Source of the DNA: Competibacter_A sp002352125
Lineage (GTDB): Bacteria > Pseudomonadota > Gammaproteobacteria > Competibacterales > Competibacteraceae
Reading direction: 5' to 3'
DNA: 64,000 bases
Assembly: GCA_035441325.1 (NCBI GenBank)
Contig: DAOROA010000021.1
Span: 1-64,000 of the forward strand
How positions within the stretch are numbered: position 1 is the stretch's first letter; every line of letters starts with the position of its first letter. Both the position numbers and the translations under genes were made by a program. The notes beneath the pieces were generated by a model, which saw only the letters and a program-made list of their open reading frames with translations, had not been told where the DNA came from and ran no database searches. Below are positions 7,442 to 15,931 of this stretch, one piece after another.

Positions 7442-10141
7442 ATGGAAAACGAAACGCGTCTTGAAGAACTTGCGGAAGCGCGCGCCACCGGCCAGCCGGA
7501 TGAGGCGGAGTCGGCGCGTCGCCAGGAAGAATTGCCGCGCGATGCAGAATTTGCTGCGGATGATCTCGCTGCCGATGCCGAAGAATGGGCTGCATCGGAG
7601 GCGGATCGACTGATCGAAGATCCCGCCATGACGGTTTTGAAATCCGGCATGGTGATCGGACCTCTCGATAGGCGCGTTCGTTTGCTGCACGATCTTGGCG
7701 ACAGGGGGCGGATATGGCTGGTGATGGCCGTTGCGCCCGATACCGAACGCGCCAGGGGGATAGCGGACGAGTTTCGAGCCATCAAGCTGTTTCTGCCTGC
7801 TCGGCAAGCATCCGGTCCGCGCGAATCCGAGCGCGATGAACGGTTGCAACGCGCCGATTTGATCGGGTGGCGAACCTATCTGACCAAGGTTAGGGCGCGG
7901 GTGGAACAGGCTAGCAAGCTCGATCATCCCCACATTGCCAGCGTTTATGGCTGGCGGCATGGCCCCGATGGCTGGCCGTTCGCCGAAATGGAGTACATCG
8001 ACTGCCAGCGTAGCCAAAGCCTGGCGCAATTGCTGTGCGAGCAGGGCCAGAACGGATTGCCCTGGGATGCGGTCCTGAAGTGGTTGCGTCCCGTCGCTGC
8101 CGCTTTGGACTACGCTCGACAGGAGCATCGCTTGGCCCATCAGCATCTCGATGCGGACGTGATCTTTTTCACTGGGCAGGGAATCGTCAAGCTGTTGGGG
8201 TTCGGGCTGGCGACCGAAGTGCGGGAGCCGCGCAGCGTGCTGTTCGGTTCCGGCGATGCGACACGGGAAACGGCCGTCGAAGGTTCCTCAGATTTGGTTC
8301 CCGCCGAAACCGTTTTTCGTCGCGACGTGTTCGCTTTGGCGTTGCTGGTCTACCGGATGTTGATGGGCCAAAGCGCTTACGAAGCCAAGAGCCAAGTCGC
8401 GAACGCGATGCCGCGGCCGCCTGGATTGACCGACGAAGCGTGGCGAGTATTGCGGCGCGGGCTGGCTTATCCGAGCGAACTGTGTCCGACCGATGCCGGC
8501 GAGCTGATGAGCGCTCTGGAAACGGCGCAGCGGTCGACGAAAGAAACCGGTCGAAATCACCATTTCTTGAAACGAAACTGGGTGTCGGTGGCGGGATTAG
8601 GTTTGCTGGTCGCGCTAGGGATTTATTGGTTGGCCGAGCGGTCCGGTCAGGAGACCGGATCGGGTCAGTCAACGCGAGCCGACATCCGGACTGCCGCGCG
8701 TCCCGGTTCGCTCCAGGGGGCGGAGGAATCGCCGGACGGGGAGTTGACCGTGCTGTTGCAAGAAGCGGAGCGCGAAGCTGACTTGCGGGCTTTCGAGTCG
8801 GCCAAGCGCATGGATACGCTGGTGGCCTATCAGTTGTATTTGCAGCGCTGCCCGCGCTGCGGTTACAGGCAGGAAGCGCGCAGTGCGATCCAAAGCTTGC
8901 AGGCCGAGGAGAAGATCAGCAGGCTCAAAGCCGATTTCGAAACCTTGGCGCGAGCGATGGAGCGGGAGAACCGCGATGATCGAGGCGACGAGGCGCTAAA
9001 TCGCTTGAGCGATTTGGCGCTGCTGGTGCCCGGTGATCCGTTCGTCGCCGCCGGGCGACGGCGCATTGCGCTCGATTGGGTGGCGCGGACGCGGGCGAGC
9101 ATCAGCAAGGGCGATTTGGCTGGTGCTCGGCAAGGATTGAAAAAAGCGGGCTCGATTCAGCCGGAACTGCCTGAATTGGCCGGTTTGGCCGCGACGCTAC
9201 AGCAGGCCGAAGCCGCAGAGCGAGCCCGGGAGGTGGACGCCGATGAATTTGCCGCCGCCCGGCGCGCCAATACCCGCAAAGCCTACTGGAGCTATCTGGA
9301 GCATTGTGCTGCGACGTGCAACTACCGCGCTGAAGCGGAAGCCGCATTGGCTCGATTGGCGCCGGCTAATCCGGTGATGCGGGATCGCTTGAGCGACGGC
9401 TCCCAAGGTCCAGAGATGGTGGCGATTCCGGCCGGTAGTTTTCTGATGGGTTCTCCGCCCCACGAAAAGGGCCGCTACAACGACGAGCAGCAGCATCCGG
9501 CGCGAATTGCCAAACCGTTCGCGATCGGTAAATACGAAGTGATGTTTTACGAGTACGACCGGTTTGCGGTAGCGACGGGTAAAGCGTTGCCCGACGACCA
9601 GGGTTGGGGGCGCGGTCGGCGACCGGTCATCAACGTCAGTTGGCTGGATGCCGAAGCCTACGTCGAATGGCTATCGCAGCAGACCGGTTACCGCTATCGC
9701 TTGCCGACCGAGGCGGAATGGGAGTATGCGGCGCGCGCCGGGACCGCCGCCAGCCGTTATTGGGGAGACGATCCCAACCAGGGTTGTCCCTACGCCAACG
9801 CGGCCGACCTGGACGGTAAAAAAGTATTCGTGGGCTGGACAGCCGCCCAGTGTCGCGATGGGTATATTTATACGGCGCCGACCGGCGGTTACCGGGACAA
9901 CGATTATGGCTTGTACGACATGCTGGGCAACGTCCTGGAGTGGACCTGCTCGCTCTACGCGCAAGATTATCAGGCGCCGGCGCAAGATTGCGAAGAGCCG
10001 GCCGCGGATCGCCAGTTCGCGGTGCGAGGCGGATCGTGGAACGATGGGCCGCGCAACGTCCGTTCGGCGGAACGGCTGCGCAATCGACCCGACTTCCGGG
10101 ATTATTTCCTAGGGTTTCGCGTGGTGCGAGAGTTGCCCTGA
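7442..10141 (+). CDS. Membrane pseudokinase with C-terminal SUMF1/FGE-like domain
   Basis: This 899-residue multidomain protein starts with an acidic extension (1-60). A protein-kinase-like fold follows (about 65-345): AIKLF retains the lysine, and LDHPHIASVYGW matches the region after helix C. The catalytic loop reads HQHLDADVI (near 233) instead of HRDLKPxN, and DFG is replaced by GFG, so phosphotransfer is unlikely. A single transmembrane helix lies at about 379-399. Coiled or TPR-like helical sequence with a repeated YxxYLxxC(P)xC pattern follows, then a SUMF1-type domain from about 655. Landmarks there are IPAGSFLMGSP, RLPTEAEWEYAARAG, YDMLGNVLEWT and RGGSW. The C-terminal half is presumably periplasmic. 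It heads a run with the Mla-like genes 31 bp downstream. The start codon has no clear ribosome-binding site, so the N-terminus is uncertain. Confidence 0.85.
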   Translation: MENETRLEELAEARATGQPDEAESARRQEELPRDAEFAADDLAADAEEWAASEADRLIEDPAMTVLKSGMVIGPLDRRVRLLHDLGDRGRIWLVMAVAPDTERARGIADEFRAIKLFLPARQASGPRESERDERLQRADLIGWRTYLTKVRARVEQASKLDHPHIASVYGWRHGPDGWPFAEMEYIDCQRSQSLAQLLCEQGQNGLPWDAVLKWLRPVAAALDYARQEHRLAHQHLDADVIFFTGQGIVKLLGFGLATEVREPRSVLFGSGDATRETAVEGSSDLVPAETVFRRDVFALALLVYRMLMGQSAYEAKSQVANAMPRPPGLTDEAWRVLRRGLAYPSELCPTDAGELMSALETAQRSTKETGRNHHFLKRNWVSVAGLGLLVALGIYWLAERSGQETGSGQSTRADIRTAARPGSLQGAEESPDGELTVLLQEAEREADLRAFESAKRMDTLVAYQLYLQRCPRCGYRQEARSAIQSLQAEEKISRLKADFETLARAMERENRDDRGDEALNRLSDLALLVPGDPFVAAGRRRIALDWVARTRASISKGDLAGARQGLKKAGSIQPELPELAGLAATLQQAEAAERAREVDADEFAAARRANTRKAYWSYLEHCAATCNYRAEAEAALARLAPANPVMRDRLSDGSQGPEMVAIPAGSFLMGSPPHEKGRYNDEQQHPARIAKPFAIGKYEVMFYEYDRFAVATGKALPDDQGWGRGRRPVINVSWLDAEAYVEWLSQQTGYRYRLPTEAEWEYAARAGTAASRYWGDDPNQGCPYANAADLDGKKVFVGWTAAQCRDGYIYTAPTGGYRDNDYGLYDMLGNVLEWTCSLYAQDYQAPAQDCEEPAADRQFAVRGGSWNDGPRNVRSAERLRNRPDFRDYFLGFRVVRELP

Positions 10142-10172
10142 AACGTCTCGGATCTTGCCGGAGCAAACGGTC

Positions 10173-10976
10173 ATGAAAGCGGCCGTACTGGCGTGGTTCT
10201 GGCACGGGATAGAGAAGCTGGGGCTGATTGCAACCAAACCGGCAAGCCGTTTGCTGGAAGAACTGGATTTTCTCGCCATCGTGCTAGCGAGCGCTGGGCT
10301 GGTCGGGCGAGGGCAGTGGCGCTTTCTGGTCAGGCACACCCTGCAACAGATTTATTTCACGGCGGTGCAGCGGGCGTACATGTTCACTGTCGTCGGCTTG
10401 ATTATCGGCGCTTTGATGGCGTTTCCGCTGATCGTGTTCCGCATCCACGATCCCCAGCTTTTGGGGCGCATCATGCACATCATGATGTACCACCAGCTCG
10501 ATCCAATTCTGGCCGCGCTGTTCGTAGCCGGACTGTCGGGCTCCGCCATTACCGCCGAACTGGGCGAACTCCGGGCGAACCAGGCCATCGAGCATTTGGC
10601 CGCGATGGGGATCGATCCTTACGGTTTTTTCGTGCTGCCCCGCCTGCTTGGCATGGTGCTGTCGCTGTTGCTCCTGACCTGCTGGCTGAACGTCGGGGTG
10701 ACGGTCGGCGCGGCGGCAATGTTGAATCTTTACCAGAACATACCGTTCGCGGCTTTTTTGAGAGTCTGCGCTGCGGGATTGACTCGCGCGTCGTTGTTGC
10801 TGACGGCCGGGATGGTGGTCGCGCAGGCGATCCATATCATTCTGGTGCAGACCATGCACGCCTTTCGGGTTAGAGCCTACGTGGACGTGCCGCGAGCGTT
10901 GCCCGGCGCTTTCGCGCAGTCGTTTATCGGTTGTTTGGTCGTCGGTTTGTTGTTTTCCCTGATTCGCTATGGCTGA
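10173..10976 (+). CDS. MlaE-family ABC transporter permease
   Basis: This 267-residue integral membrane protein belongs to the MlaE/YrbE permease family, which moves lipids between envelope membranes together with MCE proteins. It shows five or so hydrophobic stretches. The conserved coupling-helix segment AITAELGELRANQAIEHL is followed by MGIDPYGFFVLPRLLG, matching the MlaE pattern AELGxMRVxEEIDALxxMGxDP. A TTG start at 10155 is possible, but the ATG at 10173 follows GGAG by nine bases. It overlaps the ATP-binding-like gene by eight bases, so the two are translationally coupled. The N-terminal 75 residues before the first helix are longer than in MlaE of Escherichia coli, as in Ttg2B/Rv-type permeases with an N-terminal extension. 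Confidence 0.88.
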   Translation: MKAAVLAWFWHGIEKLGLIATKPASRLLEELDFLAIVLASAGLVGRGQWRFLVRHTLQQIYFTAVQRAYMFTVVGLIIGALMAFPLIVFRIHDPQLLGRIMHIMMYHQLDPILAALFVAGLSGSAITAELGELRANQAIEHLAAMGIDPYGFFVLPRLLGMVLSLLLLTCWLNVGVTVGAAAMLNLYQNIPFAAFLRVCAAGLTRASLLLTAGMVVAQAIHIILVQTMHAFRVRAYVDVPRALPGAFAQSFIGCLVVGLLFSLIRYG

Positions 10977-11706
10977 AGTGCCGCTGCGATTGCGGGATTT
11001 GGTTCTGGACGTGCGGCCGGTCCCGGCACCGTTCGATTTTTGCGCTTTGCCCGGCGAACTCTGGATGCTGGTCGGCGCGGTGAATTCGGGGCGGCGGGAA
11101 CTGATCAGGACGATCGCCGGTTTGTCTGGCCCAAGATCGGGCCGTGTCGAGCTGTTCGGCCGAGACGTGGCGCGGCTGTGGCCGCGCGCCCGGGCGAAGC
11201 TGCGCAGCCAACTGGGCGTGGTACTGGAACAGGCCGGTTTGGTGCCGGCCTGGAGCGTGTTCGAAAACCTGTCGCTGTTGATCCGCTATCACGATTTGGT
11301 GCCGGCCGGCGATATCGAAGGGTATGTGGTGGATTTCGTGGAGTCCTGCCGGTTGCCCCGGACGATCCTGGGCCGACTCGCTGGCGAACTGACGCCGCTG
11401 GAGAGCGATTGGGTCGGATTGCTGCGAGCGTTGATCGTCAAGCCGAAGCTGTTTCTGTTTAGCGCCTATCTGCCACAGGAAACCTTGGCGGCGGGTTATA
11501 GCGCGAGAACGTTTTTCGAGGATGTCATCCGGCCGATGAACATGACGATACTGGTCGATGCGGGTCCGCAAGCCCTACCGATAGAACCGGAGACGCGCTT
11601 GCTGGTGATGGAGCGAGGAACGATGCTGGCGGCGGGCCCGGCGAGAGAGCTAGCCGACCATTCGGACGCTTTGGTGAGGCGCCATTCGTATGTCGGTCGC
11701 GCTTGA
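10969..11706 (+). CDS. Degenerate MlaF-like ABC subunit (probable pseudo-ATPase)
   Basis: This 245-residue protein occupies the MlaF position and aligns along its whole length with ABC ATPases, but its catalytic motifs are lost. The P-loop reads GAVNSGRRE (36-44): the essential Lys is Arg and the following Ser/Thr is Arg. The signature region reads LAGELTPLESDWVG instead of LSGGxxxR. The Walker B strand LFLF is followed by Ser165-Ala166 instead of Asp-Glu. No histidine stands at the switch position (LVDAGPQAL). The Q-loop glutamine (LEQAGLVPAW) and overall spacing remain. The frame is open, with eight- and 17-base overlaps to its neighbours, so it is a maintained gene and not a pseudogene. 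It may act as a structural or regulatory subunit without hydrolysis, or pair with an ATPase encoded elsewhere (inference). Confidence 0.85.
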   Translation: MAEVPLRLRDLVLDVRPVPAPFDFCALPGELWMLVGAVNSGRRELIRTIAGLSGPRSGRVELFGRDVARLWPRARAKLRSQLGVVLEQAGLVPAWSVFENLSLLIRYHDLVPAGDIEGYVVDFVESCRLPRTILGRLAGELTPLESDWVGLLRALIVKPKLFLFSAYLPQETLAAGYSARTFFEDVIRPMNMTILVDAGPQALPIEPETRLLVMERGTMLAAGPARELADHSDALVRRHSYVGRA

Positions 11707-12817
11707 AACCGCCATTGGCGCTCGCTATCGGCATTATCGGCGGGCGGTGGGGTTGTTGATGTTGGCGACCTTGGGCATGTTGTTCGCCATCGCGTGGATG
11801 GCCAACCACCAAGCCGGTTTTTTCAGCCGGACGTACCGTTTGCAGGGCTTTCTCGACAACGTCCGAAACATCCAGAGAACCACGCCGGTCACGCTTGCGG
11901 GGTTGAAGATCGGCGAAGTGGGCAACCTCTCGATCACCGACTTCAACCGGATTCGGATCGAGCTAGTGCTCGATAAGGAATACCAAACGCGAATCCGCGA
12001 AGATTCGTCCGCTCTGGTTCGAACCGACCTGCTGGGAAATGCGCGCATCGAAATCGGCATGGGTGCTGCCGAACGGCCGATGCTGGCCGACGGAGCGGAT
12101 ATTGCCATTCAGCGCGCCCCCGATTTGGACGTACTGGTGCGACAGGCTCAAGAACAGTTGACCCAACTGGCTCTCGTTTTGGCCAACGTCGGGACGATCA
12201 CCGAGGAATTGCGCAAACCCGATGGTCCGTTGTTGGGCGCGTTGACCGCGTTCGCCCAAATTACCCGGGACTTCTCCGGCAAACTGTCAGGTTATCTGGA
12301 TCGAATCGACGTCGTCCTGGGCGACGCGGCCGAGATCGGCGGCCAACTGAAACCGCTGCTGCGCGATCTGGCGCAGGTCATCCAGGAAGCGAGCCGGTCG
12401 GCCGCCGATCTGGCTGAAGTGAGCGCGCGCGTTCGTCGAGGCCGGGGGGTGCTGGGCGGAATGACCGACAGCGATAATCCGCTCTCTCGCGACATTCTGG
12501 CCAGCGCGCGGAAACTGCGGTCGGTCTTGGCGAGCATGGAAAAATTGGCCGATCAACTGCCGCGCTACGGGCAGCGAGTCGAACAAATTTTGCACCAGAC
12601 CGAGCAGATAACGGCCAAATTGGCCGAAGCCAGCACGCAAGTGCCCGGATTGGTCGACAAAAGCCGGCTGGTGGCGGAAGACGTAGACGAGATGGTCGTC
12701 GGAATCAGGCAGAGCGCCTTGCTTCGCGCTTTAAACCCGGCCGAACCGCTGCATCGGCCGCTACTCGAAGCACCCCGCGATTTCGGAAAGCCAGTTCCCG
12801 CCGCACCGTCGCGCTGA
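11690..12817 (+). CDS. MCE (MlaD-type) substrate-binding protein
   Basis: This 375-residue protein has one N-terminal membrane helix (about 19-37, LLMLATLGMLFAIAW) and a single MCE domain (about 46-130). The domain includes TPVTLAGLKIGEVGNL and the segment VRTDLLGNARIEI, a typical MlaD/Ttg2C-type layout. A long helical C-terminal region (about 150-350) probably forms the coiled coils seen in tunnel-building MCE proteins. It is anchored in the inner membrane and faces the periplasm, where MCE hexamers carry lipids to or from the permease. It overlaps the preceding gene by 17 bases. No MlaC or MlaB homologue follows, unlike the canonical mla operon; a TPR lipoprotein does instead. Confidence 0.92.
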   Translation: MSVALETAIGARYRHYRRAVGLLMLATLGMLFAIAWMANHQAGFFSRTYRLQGFLDNVRNIQRTTPVTLAGLKIGEVGNLSITDFNRIRIELVLDKEYQTRIREDSSALVRTDLLGNARIEIGMGAAERPMLADGADIAIQRAPDLDVLVRQAQEQLTQLALVLANVGTITEELRKPDGPLLGALTAFAQITRDFSGKLSGYLDRIDVVLGDAAEIGGQLKPLLRDLAQVIQEASRSAADLAEVSARVRRGRGVLGGMTDSDNPLSRDILASARKLRSVLASMEKLADQLPRYGQRVEQILHQTEQITAKLAEASTQVPGLVDKSRLVAEDVDEMVVGIRQSALLRALNPAEPLHRPLLEAPRDFGKPVPAAPSR

Positions 12818-12863
12818 ACGGCTGAGCGTTGCGAGGAAATCACGGCGGATCGAAGCGAACATC

Positions 12864-13769
12864 ATGGCGCGAAAGAACGGGTGTATCGCGGCGCTGATCC
12901 TTTGCGGGATGCTGCTGGGCGGGGCAGGGTGCGGCGGTCCAGCATCGACGCCTTTGCAAGCGCAATATCGGCGCGAAGAAGAGCGTGCGCTGCGCTATCA
13001 TGCAAAAGGCGAGCTACCGCAAGCTTTACAAGCATTTCGAGATAGCTTGCGTTGGGCCGAACTTGCCGATGATCGTCCTGCGATTATGGTGCAATCCTTG
13101 CAAATCGGAACTGTCGCGCTAGCGCTCGGCGAGTGGTCCGTGGCGGAGCAAAGTTTTTGGCGAGCAGAGCGAATGGCCGCCGAGATAAAAGCCTCCGAAG
13201 GCGTGTTGCAAGCGCGGCTAGGCTTTGCCCGAGCCAGCCTGATGCGCGGCCGGCTCGACGTGGCCCGGGAAGCGTTTGCCAAGGCGTTGGTCGAAGGGCG
13301 CGAACGGGGGGATGAAGTCGCTGCGCTGGTGGCATTGAATGGGTTGGGGTTGGCGCAAAAGGGATTGGGGCAGCCGGAGGAGGCAGGTCAGCTTTTGAGC
13401 GAGGCCGAAACGCTGGCCCGTGCTCGTGGCGATAAGCGGTTGTTGGCGGCAACGCTCGCCAATCGAGGCGATCTGGCGTTGCGGATCGACGGTCCAGGCC
13501 GGGCGGAGCCCTATCTTGCAGAAGCGATCCAACTGGATCGCGAAACGGAAAATTTACCCGGCTTGACGCACGATCTGATTCTGTTGGCGCAGGTGCGCGA
13601 GCAGCGAAACGACCTGTCGAGTGCGCTGGAGCTGTACCGGCGGGCTTTGGCGATCGCCCAACATACCGGCCAACACGACCCAGCCCGGCAGTGTCGCCGC
13701 GCAATCGAGCGTTTGGAGCACGAATCTGGTGTGCCTTTGCAACAAGGACAGGTAAAATCGATACAATAA
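12864..13769 (+). CDS. TPR-repeat lipoprotein
   Basis: This 301-residue predicted lipoprotein begins MARKNGCIAALILCGMLLG, with a lipobox-like GGAGC around residues 20-24. The rest is tetratricopeptide-like: helical pairs with patterns such as ALRYHAKGELPQALQAFRDSL, LARASLMRGRLDVAREAFAKAL and AQVREQRNDLSSALELYRRAL. TPR lipoproteins act as protein-interaction scaffolds at the outer or inner membrane. It lies 46 bp after the MCE gene in the same direction and probably in the same transcript. It takes the place where MlaC or an outer-membrane partner would be expected, so it may link the MCE tunnel to an outer-membrane or kinase component (inference). Confidence 0.85.
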   Translation: MARKNGCIAALILCGMLLGGAGCGGPASTPLQAQYRREEERALRYHAKGELPQALQAFRDSLRWAELADDRPAIMVQSLQIGTVALALGEWSVAEQSFWRAERMAAEIKASEGVLQARLGFARASLMRGRLDVAREAFAKALVEGRERGDEVAALVALNGLGLAQKGLGQPEEAGQLLSEAETLARARGDKRLLAATLANRGDLALRIDGPGRAEPYLAEAIQLDRETENLPGLTHDLILLAQVREQRNDLSSALELYRRALAIAQHTGQHDPARQCRRAIERLEHESGVPLQQGQVKSIQ

Positions 13770-13772
13770 ACA

Positions 13773-13800
13773 ACCGGCCGGCTTCGACAAATTTGCCGGT
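13773..13800 (+). terminator. Weak hairpin after TPR lipoprotein gene
   Basis: ACCGGC (13773-13778) pairs with GCCGGT (13795-13800), followed by CGATTTTCGG. The stem is short and the T-run is only four bases. It could be a weak terminator or attenuator between the MCE genes and the kinase gene. Confidence 0.3.
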
Positions 13801-13882
13801 CGATTTTCGGAATGCTCGGAATAATCGCGCAGCCTTTGCCGGCGGTGCCAAACGGCGCCCACCGATATCATCATAGGACGCC

Positions 13883-15898
13883 ATGACCAAGAAATCCAAC
13901 ACGCTGCCCATCGGTTATCGCCTGCATCATTACCGCATCGAGGCGGTGTTGGGCGCGGGCGGGTTCGGGATTACTTACAAGGCTGTGCATGAGGCGTTGC
14001 AAAGCCGGGCGGCCATCAAGGAGTATTTTCCGGTCGAGTGGTCCTATCGGGATCGCGACGATGTCAACGTGCTAGCCAACACGCAAGGCACGCTGCCGAC
14101 TTCCGAGGCCGGCGAAGAAGCGTGCTACACCTGGGGACTGGAACGATTTCTTTACGAAGCCCGGGTGTTGGCGCAGGTCAGCCATCCTGGCGTGGTGCGG
14201 GTGAAAGATTTTTTCGAGGCGAACGGTACCGCCTACATCGTTATGGATTACGAGGATGGCGAACCGCTCAGCCAAGTGCTCCAGCGGGAGAAGACCTTGT
14301 CCGAGGAGCGCATTCGCCGCTTGCTCGACGACGCACTGCCGGCTTTGGAAGCCGTGCATACCTTGGGTTATTTGCATCGCGATTTGAAGCCTGCCAATCT
14401 TTACTGCCGCTCCGATGGCCGAACCATTTTGATCGATTTCGGTGCGGCTCGCCAAGCCTTGAGCCAGCGCAGCAAGAATATCACCAGCGTGTTTACGGTC
14501 GGTTACTCGCCGATCGAGCAGTATCTGGTCGAAAGCAAGGGCTATGGACCTTGGACCGACATTTATGCCGTGGGTGCGGTGCTTTACCATTGCGTGACCG
14601 GCAAGCAACCCGTCGAGGCGCCGCAGCGAGTTCTCGACGATCCGTTGATACCGGCCGTGGAAGCGGCGGCGGGACGATATAGTCCGGCGTTGTTGCGAGC
14701 CATCGATCAGGCCATGGCGATCCGCCCCGAAAGACGGTTCCAGACCATTGCCAAAATGCGGGCGGCTCTGGAGGCCCCTCCGCCCGAAGACGACGGCCAC
14801 ACCGTCAAGCTGGAATTGCCGCTGCGCCAGGATCTGCATCGGAGCGGCGAAAAACCACACTTGGCCGGCGGCGAGCCAGGGGGGGCTCGACGGCCGGAAT
14901 CTCCCGAAACCGCCAAGAAATCTTGGCGGCTCGACTGGCGTTGGGGAGCCGGTCTCCTGATGCTGGCGGCCGTGGCATTCGGAATAGCCAAGATCCCGTC
15001 GTGCTCGATCGAGAGACCCGCTCCACCGCCCGTTTCTCCGCCCGTTTCTCCGCCCGTTTCTCCGCCCGTTTCTCCACCCATCGCTCCACCGATCAAGCCG
15101 AAACCGAGCGGGCCTCCCGCCAATCCTCAGGCCGGCCAAAGCTACACCGATCCGTCGGTCGGTATGGAATTCGTCTGGGTGCGATCGGGATGCTTTGTCA
15201 TGGGTAGCCCGGAAACGGAAAGGGATCGCAGCGCGAACGAAATACCGCATCGGACGTGTCTGCAAGGGTTCTGGATGGGCAAGTACGAAGTGACGAATGC
15301 CCAGTATCGCCAGTTCGATGCCAACCACGACAGCGGCAGCTACGAGTCTTACGGATTGAACGACGCCGAGCAGCCGGTGGTGCGCGTAAGCTGGCAAGAA
15401 GCGGTCGCTTACGCGGACTGGCTGTCTGGCAAGACCAGTTTGCGGTTCCGTTTGCCAACCGAAGCGGAATGGGAATATGCGGCGCGAGCCGACAAGACCA
15501 ATTCCCGCTATTGGGGCGACGATTCGAACCAGGCGTGCCACTACGCCAACATCTACGACAAAACCGCCCAAAAAGCCAAGCCGTTCAATTGGGCTAACTA
15601 TCCTTGCGAGGATGGCCAAGTCGTGGTAGCGCCGGTCGGGCGATACGCGGCCAACGCGTTCGGCTTGTACGACATGCTGGGCAACGTTGCGGAATGGACT
15701 TGCTCCGAGTACGACAACGCCTATACGGGCGGCGAAACCCGGTGCGCGGATCGAAACATGGCGACGAGTGGTCGCCGGGTACTGCGCGGTGGTTCTTGGT
15801 CCGATTATCCAGGCTTGGTACGGTTCGCCTATCGGTTCCCGGCTGCGCCGGAGTATCGAAAATTCGACTTGGGATTTCGTTTGGTGCTGGAACCGTGA
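13883..15898 (+). CDS. Hanks-type Ser/Thr kinase with extracytoplasmic SUMF1/FGE-like domain
   Basis: This 671-residue membrane kinase has an intact cytoplasmic catalytic domain (about 10-295): glycine loop GAGGFGITYK, catalytic-lysine segment AIKEYF, catalytic loop HRDLKPANL with Asp167, DFG in LIDFGAARQ, and an APE-like region after TVGYSPIEQY. A membrane helix lies at about 354-371. A proline-rich linker contains a PPVS repeat. A C-terminal SUMF1-type domain (about 425-671) carries GMEFVWVRSGCFVMGSP, RLPTEAEWEYAAR, YDMLGNVAEWTC and LRGGSW. The formylglycine-generating cysteine pair is absent after RGGS, so this is probably a binding domain and not an FGE enzyme. It shares architecture with the pseudokinase at 7.4-10.1 kb, likely its paralogue, and the PP2C at 6.2-7.3 kb is its likely antagonist. 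The ATG at 13883 has only a weak ribosome-binding site. Confidence 0.93.
   Translation: MTKKSNTLPIGYRLHHYRIEAVLGAGGFGITYKAVHEALQSRAAIKEYFPVEWSYRDRDDVNVLANTQGTLPTSEAGEEACYTWGLERFLYEARVLAQVSHPGVVRVKDFFEANGTAYIVMDYEDGEPLSQVLQREKTLSEERIRRLLDDALPALEAVHTLGYLHRDLKPANLYCRSDGRTILIDFGAARQALSQRSKNITSVFTVGYSPIEQYLVESKGYGPWTDIYAVGAVLYHCVTGKQPVEAPQRVLDDPLIPAVEAAAGRYSPALLRAIDQAMAIRPERRFQTIAKMRAALEAPPPEDDGHTVKLELPLRQDLHRSGEKPHLAGGEPGGARRPESPETAKKSWRLDWRWGAGLLMLAAVAFGIAKIPSCSIERPAPPPVSPPVSPPVSPPVSPPIAPPIKPKPSGPPANPQAGQSYTDPSVGMEFVWVRSGCFVMGSPETERDRSANEIPHRTCLQGFWMGKYEVTNAQYRQFDANHDSGSYESYGLNDAEQPVVRVSWQEAVAYADWLSGKTSLRFRLPTEAEWEYAARADKTNSRYWGDDSNQACHYANIYDKTAQKAKPFNWANYPCEDGQVVVAPVGRYAANAFGLYDMLGNVAEWTCSEYDNAYTGGETRCADRNMATSGRRVLRGGSWSDYPGLVRFAYRFPAAPEYRKFDLGFRLVLEP
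15026..15073. repeat. Four tandem 12-bp repeats in kinase linker
   Basis: The unit CCGCCCGTTTCT occurs four times without a gap and encodes a PPVS repeat in the periplasmic linker of the kinase. Perfect short tandem repeats of 12 bp can change copy number without changing frame, so linker length may vary among strains. Confidence 0.9.
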
Positions 15899-15931
15899 AC
15901 GGATGCGCGACGAGTGACGAGTGAAACCGGT

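Noticed and set aside
14072..15619. 515-codon open frame antisense to the kinase gene
   Set aside because: It is the shadow of a GC-rich coding region; its translation lacks any family pattern, while the plus strand encodes clear kinase and SUMF1 motifs.
7442..15898. Assigning the SUMF1 domains as formylglycine-generating enzymes
   Set aside because: The two catalytic cysteines expected after RGGS are missing, no sulfatase gene is nearby, and both domains are fused to kinase-like membrane proteins.
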